Positions 1 through 11,796 of a DNA stretch of 44,687 nt are shown here, in pieces. Below the pieces are notes generated by a model that was not told the DNA's origin, did no database searches, and saw only the letters and a program-made list of their open reading frames with translations. The stretch's first letter is position 1. Each line of letters begins with the position of its first letter. Made by a program: the position numbers and the translations under genes. The stretch is taken from NCBI GenBank assembly GCA_016875405.1, contig VGRJ01000026.1, positions 1 through 44,687 on the forward strand, given 5' to 3'. This DNA is from Deltaproteobacteria bacterium (GTDB lineage: Bacteria; Myxococcota_A; Polyangia; Polyangiales; Polyangiaceae).

Positions 1-22
1 GTCCGACGCGGGGCGCTGGGGC

Positions 23-1768
23 TCAGTCGAAGGGACTACGGATTTCGTCGCTGCGGGGCGGGGGAGGCGACGTGCTCGGGGGCGCCCCGAGGCTCGCACC
101 AGGGCGGGGCGAGCGACCACCCTGTGGGAGCGAAGGGCGTGCCGTCGCGGTGCTTGGAGGCGGTTCGTCGTCGAGGGCCGTCGCCGAGGCCGTCTGGGAC
201 GCGGTCGGGATGGGAGCAACAGGATCACTGACGGCGAGCCCCGTACCTGCGGGATGCTCCTCGGCCCGCGCGTCGCCCGACGACGAGGGCGCAGCGGGCA
301 CCGACGTCGTGGGCTCTCGGAGCGCATACGCAGCGATCCCGCCGCCGAGCAGGGTCAAGACGACGGCGGCGGCGACGATGCGCGCGCGGTCTCGAGTGTC
401 CGCCTTGGCGGCCATGCGCGTCGAGACCACGCCGCGGTGCGTGGGGTGCTCGCCTGACGCGATCGCCGGCATCGGCTCGGTCGTCGGCGGCGGGGGCTCG
501 TCCCCAATCCGCAGCTCTCGCGAGGGCGGACCGGCGAGGGCAAGGCGCCCGGTGCCGGAGGGGTGCGCTGTTCCGAGCGAGGGGGCACTCGTGTTCGAAG
601 CCCGCGGATCGGGGACGGCGACGAACGATGGTGCGCTCGTGAACGAGGCCCGCGCGTCTGGCGCGCTCGTGAACGAGGCCCGCGGGTCGGGGAGGGAAGG
701 GCTCTCGACCGAGGCGCTGGGCTCGTCGATGAAGCTGCGCGGGTTTGGGCGATCGACGCGCGTCGGGGTCGCCTGGCGCGGTCGCGCGTCATGGCCGGAG
801 CCAACGGCGACCGCGCGTCGCGACTCGTCTGGAATGGACCGCAGCGCCGCCGCGAGGTCGGCCATCGACTGGAATCGATCGATTGGTCGCTTCTCGAGGC
901 AGCGAAGGATGAGCCGCTCCGTCGTGAGATCCATCTCGGTGATCTGGCTCGGGAGCGGAGGGCGCTCGGTGAGATGCCGCGTCAGCACTCCCATCGCCGT
1001 GTCGGCGACGAATGGTAGCTTGCCCGTGAACGCGCGGAACATCATGACGCCAAGCGCATAGATGTCGGTGCGATGGTCGACGAGGTCGCCACGCGCCTGC
1101 TCTGGCGACATATAGTACGGCGTCCCGAGGATCACGCCCGTCTCCGTGAGGTCTGAGGCGTCCTTCTGGAGCATCTTCGCGATCCCGAAGTCGACGAGCT
1201 TCACGAAGAGCGGGTCCCCCTCGTCTCGGACGAGGACCACGTTGTCCGGCTTGAGATCGCGATGGACGATCCCGCAGTCATGGGCCCGCTGGAGCGTCTC
1301 GGCGATTTGTATGAACACGTGCTTGAGCTGGCGACGGCTGAGCGTCTCGTCACGCAGCGCGCGGGTGAGGCTCGTCCCGTCGAGGAGCTCCATGACGACG
1401 TAGAGCGCGCCGTTCGGTAGCTGACCGAAGTCAAGCGTCTCGCAGATGTGCCGGCTCTTCACGGCGTTGGCGGCTTGAGCCTCGCGCACGAAGCGCTGGA
1501 GGACCTCGTCGCTGCGCTCGACGCCGCTGCGGAGCACCTTGATCGCGAACTCCTTGCCAACGACGACATGGCGACACGCGTAGACCGTGCCCATGCCGCC
1601 GCGCCCGACGATGCGCTCGAGCCGGTACCGCCCGTCCACCACCTGACCGACGAGGTCCTGCGCCGACGTTCCGACCCCGGTGTCGAGGACCACGAGCGAC
1701 ACGGAATCGACGACGCATGTCGTGGCGTCGTCGCTGTACTCTCGTCGGCAGGCCGGGCAGACCTTCAC
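23..1768 (-). CDS. Membrane-anchored Ser/Thr protein kinase with zinc-ribbon N-terminus
   Basis: A 581-residue Hanks-type (PknB-like) kinase that should phosphorylate Ser/Thr on cytoplasmic targets. Residues 1-22 resemble a short zinc ribbon (C4, C7, C18, D21) common on myxobacterial kinases. The kinase domain spans about 48-313: glycine loop GRGGMG at 55-60, ATP-binding K77, catalytic HRDLKPDN at 169-176 with D171, DFG at 193-195, and GTPYYMSPEQ at 215-224. All catalytic residues are present, so it should be active. A Pro/Ser/Ala-rich stretch with repeated ASFTSAP-type units follows, then one membrane segment at about 462-483 and a roughly 98-residue Pro/Ser/Thr-rich outer tail without a recognised sensor domain. 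It lies 57 bp downstream of gyrA on the same strand and may be read from the bamA-gyrA transcript. Substrate unknown. Confidence 0.93.
   Translation of the reverse strand: MKVCPACRREYSDDATTCVVDSVSLVVLDTGVGTSAQDLVGQVVDGRYRLERIVGRGGMGTVYACRHVVVGKEFAIKVLRSGVERSDEVLQRFVREAQAANAVKSRHICETLDFGQLPNGALYVVMELLDGTSLTRALRDETLSRRQLKHVFIQIAETLQRAHDCGIVHRDLKPDNVVLVRDEGDPLFVKLVDFGIAKMLQKDASDLTETGVILGTPYYMSPEQARGDLVDHRTDIYALGVMMFRAFTGKLPFVADTAMGVLTRHLTERPPLPSQITEMDLTTERLILRCLEKRPIDRFQSMADLAAALRSIPDESRRAVAVGSGHDARPRQATPTRVDRPNPRSFIDEPSASVESPSLPDPRASFTSAPDARASFTSAPSFVAVPDPRASNTSAPSLGTAHPSGTGRLALAGPPSRELRIGDEPPPPTTEPMPAIASGEHPTHRGVVSTRMAAKADTRDRARIVAAAVVLTLLGGGIAAYALREPTTSVPAAPSSSGDARAEEHPAGTGLAVSDPVAPIPTASQTASATALDDEPPPSTATARPSLPQGGRSPRPGASLGAPPSTSPPPPRSDEIRSPFD
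583..690 (-). repeat. 30-bp tandem repeat inside the kinase linker
   Basis: Two nearly identical 30-bp units lie head to tail at 631-660 and 661-690, with a more diverged copy around 583-612. They encode the repeated P-D-x-R-A-S-x-T-S-A-P peptide between the kinase domain and the membrane segment. The unit is a multiple of three, so copy-number change would keep the frame. Confidence 0.8.
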
Positions 1769-1825
1769 GGGGAGAATGATGCCTCAAGGCCCGCGCCCGG
1801 GCTGGATTTTCTGACCGGCTTCGTG

Positions 1826-4504
1826 TCAGCTATCGGCGCCGCCGCCGCCGCCGCCGCTGCCGTCGTCTCCGCCGGTCGAGGAGGGCTGGTTCGCGTCGAC
1901 CGCTTCGACCACCTCGCCGCCGTCCACTCCGTCCGCTCCCTCCGCGGTCGCGTCGTCGGCGCTGCTGCCGTCATCGGCGAAGGTCTCGATCGCAACGATC
2001 CGCTCACCCTCGGCGACCTTCATGATCGAGACGCCTTGTGCGTTTCGGCCCGTCTCGCGGATCTCCGCGACGCTCGTGCGCAGCGTCTGGCCGCGGTCGG
2101 TGATGACGAGCAGCTGATCGGTCGCGCGAACGAGCTGCAAGCCCACGACGGGGCCGTTGCGGTCGCTCGCGTCGATCATGATGACGCCCTTGCCGCCGCG
2201 CCCCTGCAGCCGGAACTCCTCGACCGACGTCTGTTTTCCGTAGCCGAGCTCGCAGACGGTCAGCACGCGATCACGATCGCTGCTGATCTCGCGCACGCCC
2301 ATCCCGACGACGGCGTCGCCCTCGTCGAGCTCGACGCCTTTCACGCCCATCGTCGCGCGTCCGGTGGCGCGGACCTCGTCCTCGGCGAATCGGATCGCCA
2401 TGCCGCCCCGCGTGCCGATGAGGATTTCGCTCTTGCCGTCGGTGACCGCCGCCGAGTGGAGCTCGTCCCCCTCGTCGATCTTGACGCCGATGATGCCGCT
2501 CTCGCGATAATTCCGGTACTCGGTGATCTCGGTCTTCTTGATTTGACCTCGCCGCGTGAGGGTCACCACGAAGCGGCCCTCCTCGAGCGCCGGGACGGGT
2601 GTGATGGCGGCGATCCGCTCGCCCTCCTCGAGGCCGACGAAGTTCACGATCGCCCGGCCACGAGCGTTCGCCGCAGCCTCGGGCACCTCGTACACCTTCT
2701 TGACGTAGACCTTGCCCTTATCGCTGAAGAAGAACACGAGCGAGTGGGTTGAGGCGACGAACAGCTCCTTGATGCCGTCCTCGTCTCGGGCCGCCATGCC
2801 GCTCCGGCCCTTGCCGCCGCGCTTCTGAGCCCGGTACGTGGTGACCGGCGTCCGCTTGATGTAGCCGGCGCGCGAGATCGCGACGACCATATCCTCTTCT
2901 TGGATCAGGTCCTCGAGCTGGATGTCGACCTCGCTCGGGATGATCTCGGTCTTGCGGGGCGTGGCGAAGCGCTCGCGGACCTCGTGGAGCTCGGCGATGA
3001 TGACGCAGAGGAGCTTCTTCTCATCGCCGAGGATCGCCGTGAGTTCGCGGATCTGAGCGGTGAGCTCACGGAACTCGCTCGCGAGTTTGTCCCGCTCGAG
3101 GCCGGTCAGCCGCGCGAGTCGCATCTCGAGGATCGCCTTGGCCTGGCGCTCGCTGAGGAAGTACTCCTCGCCACCTCGCGCGACGTGCACCTCCTCTTCG
3201 CTCGAGCCGGCGCGAGCGAGGAAGTCGGCGAGGCCGCGAAGCGGGAGCTGCATGAGCTTGACCCGCGCCTCCTCGGGATCCTGAGAGCGTCGGATCGTCT
3301 CGATGACGCGCTCGATGTCCGTCGTTGCCATGCCGAGGCCCAGGACGATCTCGCGCCGCTCCTCGGCTTTTTTCAGCTCGAAGCGCGAGCGCCGACGCAC
3401 GACCTCGCGGCGATGGTCGATGAAGTACTGAAGCGTCTCGCGGAGATCGAGGACGCGCGGCTTGCCGTCACAGATCGCGAGGTTGATGACGCCGAAGGCC
3501 TGCTGCATGGGCGTCTGACGGTAGAGGTGGTTCAGCACGACCTGCGGGAAGACGTCGCGCTTCAGCTCGATGACCACGCGGATGCCGTCGCGATCGCTCT
3601 CGTCGCGCACCTCGGAGATCCCCTCGATCTTCTTCTCCTTCACCAGCTCGCTGATGCGGGCGCACAGGCGCGCCTTGTTGACCTGGTAGGGAACCTCGTC
3701 GATGACGATCTGCTCGCGCCCCTCGGCGCCCTGGACGTTCTCGACGTGGGTCTTCGCGCGCATCACGATCGAGCCGCGGCCCGTCGTGTACGCTTGGTGA
3801 ATCCCCGCGACGCCGTAGATCTGTCCGCCGGTCGGGAAGTCCGGACCGGGCACGAGCTCGAGCAAGCGGCGCGGCTCGAGGGCAGGCTCCTCGATGAGCG
3901 CGATGGTCGCGTCGATCACCTCGCCGAGGTTGTGTGGCGGGATGTTCGTCGCCATGCCGACCGCAATGCCGCCTGAGCCGTTGACCAGAAGCTGGGGGAA
4001 GCGCGCGGGGAGGACGCTCGGCTCTTCCTCGCTCTCGTCGTAGTTGGGGACGAAGTCGACCGTGTCCTTGTCGAGGTCGGCCAGCAGCTCACCGGTCACG
4101 GCCGCGAGGCGGCACTCGGTGTAGCGCATGGCCGCGGCCGAATCGCCGTCGATCGAGCCGTAGTTGCCCTGGCCGTCGATCAGCGGCACGCGCAGGCTGA
4201 AGTCCTGCGCCATGCGGACGAGCGCGTCATACACGGCAGCGTCGCCGTGCGGGTGGTACTTGCCGAGCACGTCGCCGACGACGCGCGCGCACTTCTTGTA
4301 GCTGCTCTGCGCGGTGATCCCTTGCTCCCACATCGAGTACAGGATGCGGCGGTGAACCGGCTTCAGCCCGTCGCGGACGTCGGGGATGGCGCGTCCGATG
4401 ATGACGCTCATCGCGTAGTCGAGGTAGCTCGTTCGCAGCTCGTCCTGGATCGAGACGGGAACGCGGTTGATGATGGGGCCGCCCTGGTCGCTCGGTGAGG
4501 TCAT
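1826..4504 (-). CDS. gyrA: DNA gyrase subunit A
   Basis: An 892-residue breakage-rejoining subunit of gyrase, which with GyrB (not in this window) introduces negative supercoils. The catalytic tyrosine is Y128 in AAMRYTE. The C-terminal beta-pinwheel carries the gyrase-specific GyrA box QKRGGKG at 560-566, which separates it from ParC. The quinolone-determining region reads [10 protein letters not shown] at 84-93: A89 stands at the E. coli Ser83 position and D93 at the Asp87 position. The last 50 or so residues are an acidic, Ser/Gly-rich tail. The ATG at 4504 directly precedes a standard GyrA N-terminus. The gene starts 34 bp after bamA ends on the same strand, so co-transcription is likely; the kinase gene follows. 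Confidence 0.98.
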   Translation of the reverse strand: MTSPSDQGGPIINRVPVSIQDELRTSYLDYAMSVIIGRAIPDVRDGLKPVHRRILYSMWEQGITAQSSYKKCARVVGDVLGKYHPHGDAAVYDALVRMAQDFSLRVPLIDGQGNYGSIDGDSAAAMRYTECRLAAVTGELLADLDKDTVDFVPNYDESEEEPSVLPARFPQLLVNGSGGIAVGMATNIPPHNLGEVIDATIALIEEPALEPRRLLELVPGPDFPTGGQIYGVAGIHQAYTTGRGSIVMRAKTHVENVQGAEGREQIVIDEVPYQVNKARLCARISELVKEKKIEGISEVRDESDRDGIRVVIELKRDVFPQVVLNHLYRQTPMQQAFGVINLAICDGKPRVLDLRETLQYFIDHRREVVRRRSRFELKKAEERREIVLGLGMATTDIERVIETIRRSQDPEEARVKLMQLPLRGLADFLARAGSSEEEVHVARGGEEYFLSERQAKAILEMRLARLTGLERDKLASEFRELTAQIRELTAILGDEKKLLCVIIAELHEVRERFATPRKTEIIPSEVDIQLEDLIQEEDMVVAISRAGYIKRTPVTTYRAQKRGGKGRSGMAARDEDGIKELFVASTHSLVFFFSDKGKVYVKKVYEVPEAAANARGRAIVNFVGLEEGERIAAITPVPALEEGRFVVTLTRRGQIKKTEITEYRNYRESGIIGVKIDEGDELHSAAVTDGKSEILIGTRGGMAIRFAEDEVRATGRATMGVKGVELDEGDAVVGMGVREISSDRDRVLTVCELGYGKQTSVEEFRLQGRGGKGVIMIDASDRNGPVVGLQLVRATDQLLVITDRGQTLRTSVAEIRETGRNAQGVSIMKVAEGERIVAIETFADDGSSADDATAEGADGVDGGEVVEAVDANQPSSTGGDDGSGGGGGGADS

Positions 4505-4538
4505 GAGATGAATCCGTCGGCTCTGAAGGCTCGGAAGG

Positions 4539-7205
4539 TCAGAAGAAGTTGCCGATCGTGAACTCGAAGACGTTGGTCTCTTCGTAGGGAAGCGGCTTGA
4601 ACGGGAAACCCCACTCGAAGCGCAGCGGGCCGAGCGGCGAGAACCAGCGAAGCCCGAAGCCCCACGACGTCCTCACATTGAGCAGGTCGCTCGGCGTGAA
4701 GCACGGGTTGGAGACCTTGAAGGGCGCGGCGGGCGCGGCCTTGCAGTAAGTATCCTCGAGGTTCCAAGAGTTGCCGAGGTCGGTGAAAAGGACCCCGCGC
4801 AGGCCAACGGCCTCGAGGATGGTGAACTCGAGCTCGAGGTTCTGAAAGTACTGAAGGTTGCCGCCGATGACCGCGCCGTTGGTGTACGAGGTCGCGTTCT
4901 CGTCGAGGGTCGTCTTCAGGGGGAGCCGGGGGCCGACGGTGCGCAGCCGGTAGCCGCGCAAGTCGAAGATGCCGCCAAGGAAGTAACGGGCAAAGAGCGG
5001 GACGCCTTCGTTCGAGGGGCTCGTCACGAGGCCCGAGTCGCTGTTGAGCTTCAGCGTGATCTTGCTCGTGACGGGGTAGTAAAAGCGCGCGGTCAGGTGG
5101 TTGCGTACAAACTCGTTTGCGCTGCCGAACTGGGCGAGCGCGAGCTCGCTCGAGGCCTGGATATAAACGCCCGAAGTCGGGAACAGCCGGTTGTTGCGCG
5201 TGTCGTACGTGAGCGTCGGCCTGATCGACGACGTGAGCCCGTCGGTGAACAGGTTGGCGAGCGGCAGCCGCTGGAAGACGGACGCGGCCGAGGCAGTGCC
5301 GAAGAACGTCGACGATGTTCGCGTGTCGACGACGTCGTTCTTCAGCGTGTAGGTGAGCGAGGCGCCGAGCTCGGGGCCCATGAGCGGGTATCCGACCGAG
5401 ACGGAGCCACCTCGCGAGTTCAGCGAGAAACCAGCGAAGACACGCAACTGGTCGAAGACGTTGACCTGCGCGTTGACCAGCGTGTCGAGGAGGTACGGCT
5501 CGGTGAACCGAACGTCGATGAGCTGCCGGAGCCCCGAGATTTGCGCCATGAGCGAGAGCGATTGCCCACGACCGAAGAGGTTCGCCTGCTGAATCTGCGC
5601 GGTGGCGATGAAGCTCTCGATCGAGGAGAAGCCCGCACCGACCTGAAAGGTGCCGGTGGGACGCTCCGTCACCTCGATGTTGATGTTGACGTAGGCCGGA
5701 TCGTCCGAGGCTTCCGTCGAGATGTCGACGCGCTCGAAGTACCCGAGGCGGTTGATCCGCTCGCGCGAGCGCTCGAGCAAGGTCTCACTGAAGAGCATGC
5801 CCTCGCTGATTTCGAGCTCGCGACGCACGACCTTGTCGCGAGTCTTGGTGTTGCCGCGGATCTCGATCGTCCCGAACTTGACGGCGCGCCCGCGCTTGAT
5901 GGCGATGCGCAGGTCCGCGAGCTCCTGGTCTGGATACGGGATCGGATCCGGCTTGACGTCGACGAAGGCGTAGCCCTTGTCGCGGTACTGGACCTGGATG
6001 TCCGAGACGTCCTTGATGAGCTCGGCGCGGTTGAAGTACTCGCCGGGCCGCGCGCGGATCATCTCGCGCAAGCGCTGCTTGCCGAGCAGGGGCTCGCTGC
6101 GCTTCCCGTCGGCGTCGAGCTCGAAGATGTCGATCTTGCGGACCTTGAAGCGGGGCCCCTCGTCGATCGGTACCACGATGTCGATCCCCGACCTGTCGGG
6201 CGTCAACATGACGCGCGGCGCCGACACGTTCACGGTCAGGTAACCTTTGTCGTAGTAGTAGGACTGGAGGACGAGCACGTCGCGCTCGAACATGTCTTGC
6301 CGGAACGGGCCACCCGAGCCGAACGACAAGAGCCCGATGCGACCCGTCTGCGTGACCTCTCGCAGCTCCTCGTCGGGGATGCCGTGATTGCCGAGGAAGG
6401 TCATGCGACGCACCGTGACCTTCTCGTGTTCATTGACCTTGAACACGACGTTGACCTGGTTGTCGCGGAGGGGCGCCACCTCGAAGTCGACCTCGGCGAG
6501 GAAGCGGCCCTCCTCGGCGTACTTGTCTCGGAGCTTCTGAACCGCGCGCCTCGCCTCGGAGGCCTTGAAGATGCTCCCGATCTTGAGCTCGCTCTTCAAG
6601 ACCTCCGTGAGGTCATCCTCGGAGAGCGCGGCGTTCCCCTTGAACTTGAACTCTTTGATGCTCGGTCGCTCGCGCACGAGAAGACGCAGGGTGACTTCGT
6701 CGGTCGTCGCGCTGAGGTCGACCTCGACATCATCGAAGTTTCCGGAGTCCCAGATGTCGCGGACGTCGGCGGTCATGCCGCGCGGCTCGAACGGGCGACC
6801 TGGCCGAAGCCACTTGAGGAGGCCCTCGACCTCCTCGGTCGAGATGCGCTTGTTGCCCGCGACGGCCACCGCGGCGATCGTCTTCCCGCGCGCCGCCTCG
6901 GCCTCGCGAGTCGGCAGAGCGGCGACCGGGGGCGGTGCCTCCTCTTCGGGCGCCCCGGCGATTGGTGCGGTGTCGCCGGGCGGGCTCGTTGGGGCGGCCG
7001 GGGCCTCGGCAGGCGGTGGCTCTCCGGGGGCCTGCGCGGAGGCGACGCTCGTCAAGAGGAGCAGCAGAGCGGCAAGCGGAAACGACAGCGCAGGCGGGAG
7101 CGATACAGCCGGTCGAGGTACTGGTAGTGCGAGCAGCGATTGGGCGCGCCGTCGCAGGCCCTCGAGGGGCGTCGCACGGTCTCGGCGGCTCGCAGCAGGC
7201 TTCAT
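4539..7205 (-). CDS. bamA: Outer membrane protein assembly factor BamA
   Basis: BamA/Omp85 inserts beta-barrel proteins into the outer membrane. Starting at the ATG at 7205 gives 888 residues; an in-frame GTG at 7250 only adds a poor N-terminus. A signal peptide has its hydrophobic core at about 38-55 and a likely cleavage after ASA at 57. A Pro/Ala/Glu-rich spacer (58-105) follows, then five POTRA-like repeats (about 107-510), and the 16-strand barrel from about 515. The barrel-lid motif appears as DLRGY near 747 (family consensus (V/I)RG(F/Y)). The protein ends in phenylalanine, as expected for the beta-signal. The Pro-rich spacer before POTRA1 is unusual. The usual neighbours (skp, lpxD, fabZ, lpxA) are absent; the gene is followed by gyrA. 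Confidence 0.96.
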   Translation of the reverse strand: MKPAASRRDRATPLEGLRRRAQSLLALPVPRPAVSLPPALSFPLAALLLLLTSVASAQAPGEPPPAEAPAAPTSPPGDTAPIAGAPEEEAPPPVAALPTREAEAARGKTIAAVAVAGNKRISTEEVEGLLKWLRPGRPFEPRGMTADVRDIWDSGNFDDVEVDLSATTDEVTLRLLVRERPSIKEFKFKGNAALSEDDLTEVLKSELKIGSIFKASEARRAVQKLRDKYAEEGRFLAEVDFEVAPLRDNQVNVVFKVNEHEKVTVRRMTFLGNHGIPDEELREVTQTGRIGLLSFGSGGPFRQDMFERDVLVLQSYYYDKGYLTVNVSAPRVMLTPDRSGIDIVVPIDEGPRFKVRKIDIFELDADGKRSEPLLGKQRLREMIRARPGEYFNRAELIKDVSDIQVQYRDKGYAFVDVKPDPIPYPDQELADLRIAIKRGRAVKFGTIEIRGNTKTRDKVVRRELEISEGMLFSETLLERSRERINRLGYFERVDISTEASDDPAYVNINIEVTERPTGTFQVGAGFSSIESFIATAQIQQANLFGRGQSLSLMAQISGLRQLIDVRFTEPYLLDTLVNAQVNVFDQLRVFAGFSLNSRGGSVSVGYPLMGPELGASLTYTLKNDVVDTRTSSTFFGTASAASVFQRLPLANLFTDGLTSSIRPTLTYDTRNNRLFPTSGVYIQASSELALAQFGSANEFVRNHLTARFYYPVTSKITLKLNSDSGLVTSPSNEGVPLFARYFLGGIFDLRGYRLRTVGPRLPLKTTLDENATSYTNGAVIGGNLQYFQNLELEFTILEAVGLRGVLFTDLGNSWNLEDTYCKAAPAAPFKVSNPCFTPSDLLNVRTSWGFGLRWFSPLGPLRFEWGFPFKPLPYEETNVFEFTIGNFF

Positions 7206-7305
7206 CTCGGGAGGTCGCGCTCGAGGCCAGGAGCCCCAACGGACGGACACCCGTAGCCCAGGATTTTCGTGGTCACAACCGGCGCTTCAACTTTCCGCAT
7301 TTCTT

Positions 7306-7324
7306 GACCCAAGGGCTTTGGGTC
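7306..7324. promoter_or_regulatory. Perfect palindrome in the bamA-parC divergent region
   Basis: GACCCAAGGGCTTTGGGTC: 7-bp perfect arms around a 5-bp centre, 44 bp upstream of the parC start and 101 bp upstream of bamA. It overlaps TTGACC (7304-7309), a possible -35 element toward parC, although no good -10 follows. It could be an operator for a dimeric regulator. There is no T-run, so a terminator is unlikely. No known regulator consensus was recognised. Confidence 0.5.
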
Positions 7325-7367
7325 GGTAAGTCGAGGCGGGCGCAACGTCACTGAACGAAGGTTTAGC

Positions 7368-9806
7368 ATGGCAACGCAGTCGAAGACACCGGCGGACTCC
7401 GACAACAACGGCTCGGGCAAGGCCCGCCGAGGTGGCGATGGGCGTGGCGCCGGCAAGGCGAGCGTGCCGCCCCCGCCGATCCCGGACGCCTCGCTCGCCC
7501 GCGAGGCCGAGCGGCGCTACCTGAACTACGCGCTCAGCGTCATCACCTCCCGCGCGCTCCCGGACGTCCGCGACGGCTTGAAGCCCGTCCAGCGCCGCAT
7601 CCTCTACGCGATGCTCGAGGACCTCGGGCTGCGACCGGACGGGCGCTACCGAAAGAGCGCGGCCGTGGTCGGTGAGGTGATGGGCAAGTATCATCCGCAC
7701 GGCGACACCGCGATCTACGACGCGATGGTGCGTATGGCGCAGTCGTTTTCGATGCGCGCGCCCCTGGTGGATGGCCAGGGAAATTTCGGCTCGCCGGACG
7801 GCGACGGCGCCGCTGCGATGCGTTACACCGAGGCGAAGCTCACGCCCCTCGCGATGGAGCTGATGAGCGAGCTCGGCCAGGACACGGTCGAGTTTCGACC
7901 GAACTACGACGGCACGCGCGACGAGCCTTCCGTCCTGCCCTCGCGGTTCCCGAACCTGCTCGTCAACGGCTCGTACGGCATCGCGGTCGGTATGGCGACG
8001 AGCATCCCGCCCCACAACCTGGGCGAGGTGATCGACGCCTGCGTGTCGCTGATTGACGACGATCAGGTCACCTCGAAGAAGCTCCTCAAGTACGTGAAGG
8101 GCCCGGATTTTCCGACCGGCGGCGAGCTCATCGTCTCGAAGAACGAGCTGGCCGAGATCTACGAGACGGGGCAGGGCTCGATCAAGCTGCGCGGAGAATG
8201 GCGCCACGAGCTCGGCGATCGTCGGGGCGAGAACGATCAGGTCATCCTCACCTCAATCCCGTTCGGGATCGAGCGGCGCGCGGTCGTCGAGAAGATCGCC
8301 GAGGTGATCATCCAGAAGAAGCTGCCGGTCCTCGTCGACGTCCGAGACGAATCGACCGAGATCGTGCGCGTGGTCCTCGAGCTGAAGCGCGGCACCGATC
8401 CGCAGCTCGTGATGGCGTACCTCTACAAGCACACGCCGCTCGCGACGAACGTACAGCTGAACCTAACCTGCCTCGTGCCGATCGGACCGGGTCAGGCGCC
8501 CGCGCCCGAGCGCCTCGGGCTCCGCGAGATGTTGTCGCAGTTCATCGAGTTCCGCTTCGACACCGTCACGCGGCGCATGGAATTCGACCTGAACAAGCTC
8601 CTCGCGCGGATCCACATCCTCGAGGGCTTCGAGATCATCTTCGACCGGCTCGACGAAGCGATCCGGATCATCCGAAAGAGCGACGGCAAGGCCGACGCGG
8701 CCCAGAAGCTTATCGGTCGCTTCGGGCTCTCGGCCGAGCAAGCCGACGCGATCCTCGAGCTCAAGCTGTACCGTCTGTCGAAGCTCGAGATCCTCGAGAT
8801 CGAGCGCGAGCTCGGCGAGAAGCGCGCGGCCGCAAAGAAGCTGCAGGATCTCTTGAAGCACGAGTCGAAGCGCATGGCCGTCGTGCGTGACGAGCTCGTC
8901 GAGCTGAAGCAACGCTTCGCCCGCAAGCGCGTGACCACCATCGTCGCCGAGACCGACGAGCCGGAGTTCACCGAGGAGGCCTTCATCGTCGAGGAGGACG
9001 CGGTCGTCATCCTCTGCGCGAGCGGCTGGGTGAAGCGCGTCCGCAGCGTGAAGGACGTGCACCAGACCCGCATGCGCGAGGGCGACACCGTCCTCGCGGC
9101 GGTCGCCGGCTCGACGCGCGCGGGCGTGGCCTTCTTCTCGAATCACGGCGCCTGCTATGTGTCGCGCATCGACGCGATCCCGGCGGCGACGGGCTACGGC
9201 GATCCCATCCAGAAGCTCTTCAAGCTCGGCGACGGCGAGCGCATCGTGACCGCGATGTCCTTCGACCCGCGCGTGCTCGAGGTCATTCCGGCCGAGGAAG
9301 GGGTCCTCGAGCCCCAGCCCCCGTTCGCACTCGCGGTGACGCGCGGAGGTCTCGGCTGTCGGTTCTCGCTCCGCAACCACGCCGAACCTTCGACCCGCGC
9401 CGGGCGAAAGTTCGCGCGGCTCAATGAGGGGGACGAGGTCCTCGCCGTCATGCCGCTCGGGCTGTACCGCGAGGCCGACTGGGTGATGTGCGCCTCGGAC
9501 GACGGGCACGCGCTCGCCGTTCGGGCGGATGAGGTCCCCGTGTTGTCGGGGCCGGGGAAGGGCGTGATGGTGATGAAGCTCGAGGACGGCGCTGTGCTGC
9601 TCGGCGCAGAGCTCGGGCACCGCGATCTCGACGCCATCGTGGTCGAGACGGGCGGCGGGAGCGAGCGCTCGCTCACGCTGCGCAGCATCGAGGGCTCGCG
9701 TGCCGGCCGCGGCAGCGCGGTCGTGAAGCGCGGCGGCTTCTCGAAGTTCGTGTGGAAGAAGGCCGAGACCCCGAACCTCGGCGGCGAGCGCCCCGAGTCG
9801 AACTGA
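7368..9806 (+). CDS. parC: DNA topoisomerase IV subunit A
   Basis: An 812-residue type IIA topoisomerase A subunit, which with ParE decatenates chromosomes. A hydrophilic, low-complexity N-terminal extension (1-40) precedes the conserved fold. The catalytic tyrosine is Y153 in AAMRYTE. The quinolone region is [10 protein letters not shown], with T114 and D118 at the two hot spots. The C-terminal domain has no GyrA box (Q-R/K-RGG-R/K-G), which, with the adjacent parE, argues for ParC rather than a second gyrase. A GAAGG ribosome-binding site lies at 7357-7361, 6 nt before the ATG. parE starts 10 bp downstream, so the two are surely one operon. ParC is somewhat longer than E. coli ParC (about 750 residues), mostly from the N-terminal extension. 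Confidence 0.93.
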   Translation: MATQSKTPADSDNNGSGKARRGGDGRGAGKASVPPPPIPDASLAREAERRYLNYALSVITSRALPDVRDGLKPVQRRILYAMLEDLGLRPDGRYRKSAAVVGEVMGKYHPHGDTAIYDAMVRMAQSFSMRAPLVDGQGNFGSPDGDGAAAMRYTEAKLTPLAMELMSELGQDTVEFRPNYDGTRDEPSVLPSRFPNLLVNGSYGIAVGMATSIPPHNLGEVIDACVSLIDDDQVTSKKLLKYVKGPDFPTGGELIVSKNELAEIYETGQGSIKLRGEWRHELGDRRGENDQVILTSIPFGIERRAVVEKIAEVIIQKKLPVLVDVRDESTEIVRVVLELKRGTDPQLVMAYLYKHTPLATNVQLNLTCLVPIGPGQAPAPERLGLREMLSQFIEFRFDTVTRRMEFDLNKLLARIHILEGFEIIFDRLDEAIRIIRKSDGKADAAQKLIGRFGLSAEQADAILELKLYRLSKLEILEIERELGEKRAAAKKLQDLLKHESKRMAVVRDELVELKQRFARKRVTTIVAETDEPEFTEEAFIVEEDAVVILCASGWVKRVRSVKDVHQTRMREGDTVLAAVAGSTRAGVAFFSNHGACYVSRIDAIPAATGYGDPIQKLFKLGDGERIVTAMSFDPRVLEVIPAEEGVLEPQPPFALAVTRGGLGCRFSLRNHAEPSTRAGRKFARLNEGDEVLAVMPLGLYREADWVMCASDDGHALAVRADEVPVLSGPGKGVMVMKLEDGAVLLGAELGHRDLDAIVVETGGGSERSLTLRSIEGSRAGRGSAVVKRGGFSKFVWKKAETPNLGGERPESN

Positions 9807-9816
9807 GGAGGGCAAG

Positions 9817-11742
<1,926 letters not shown>

Positions 11743-11796
11743 CGGCTCGGTCCGCGCGGGGCGACACAGGGGGATGGGGCGGTGTAGCCTCCTTGG

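Noticed and set aside
5097-7127. Long plus-strand open frame opposite bamA
   Set aside because: Antisense shadow in GC-rich DNA. The opposite strand encodes an unmistakable BamA and the shadow has no domain or start signal. The same applies to the long frames opposite gyrA, parC, parE and the kinase/activator gene.
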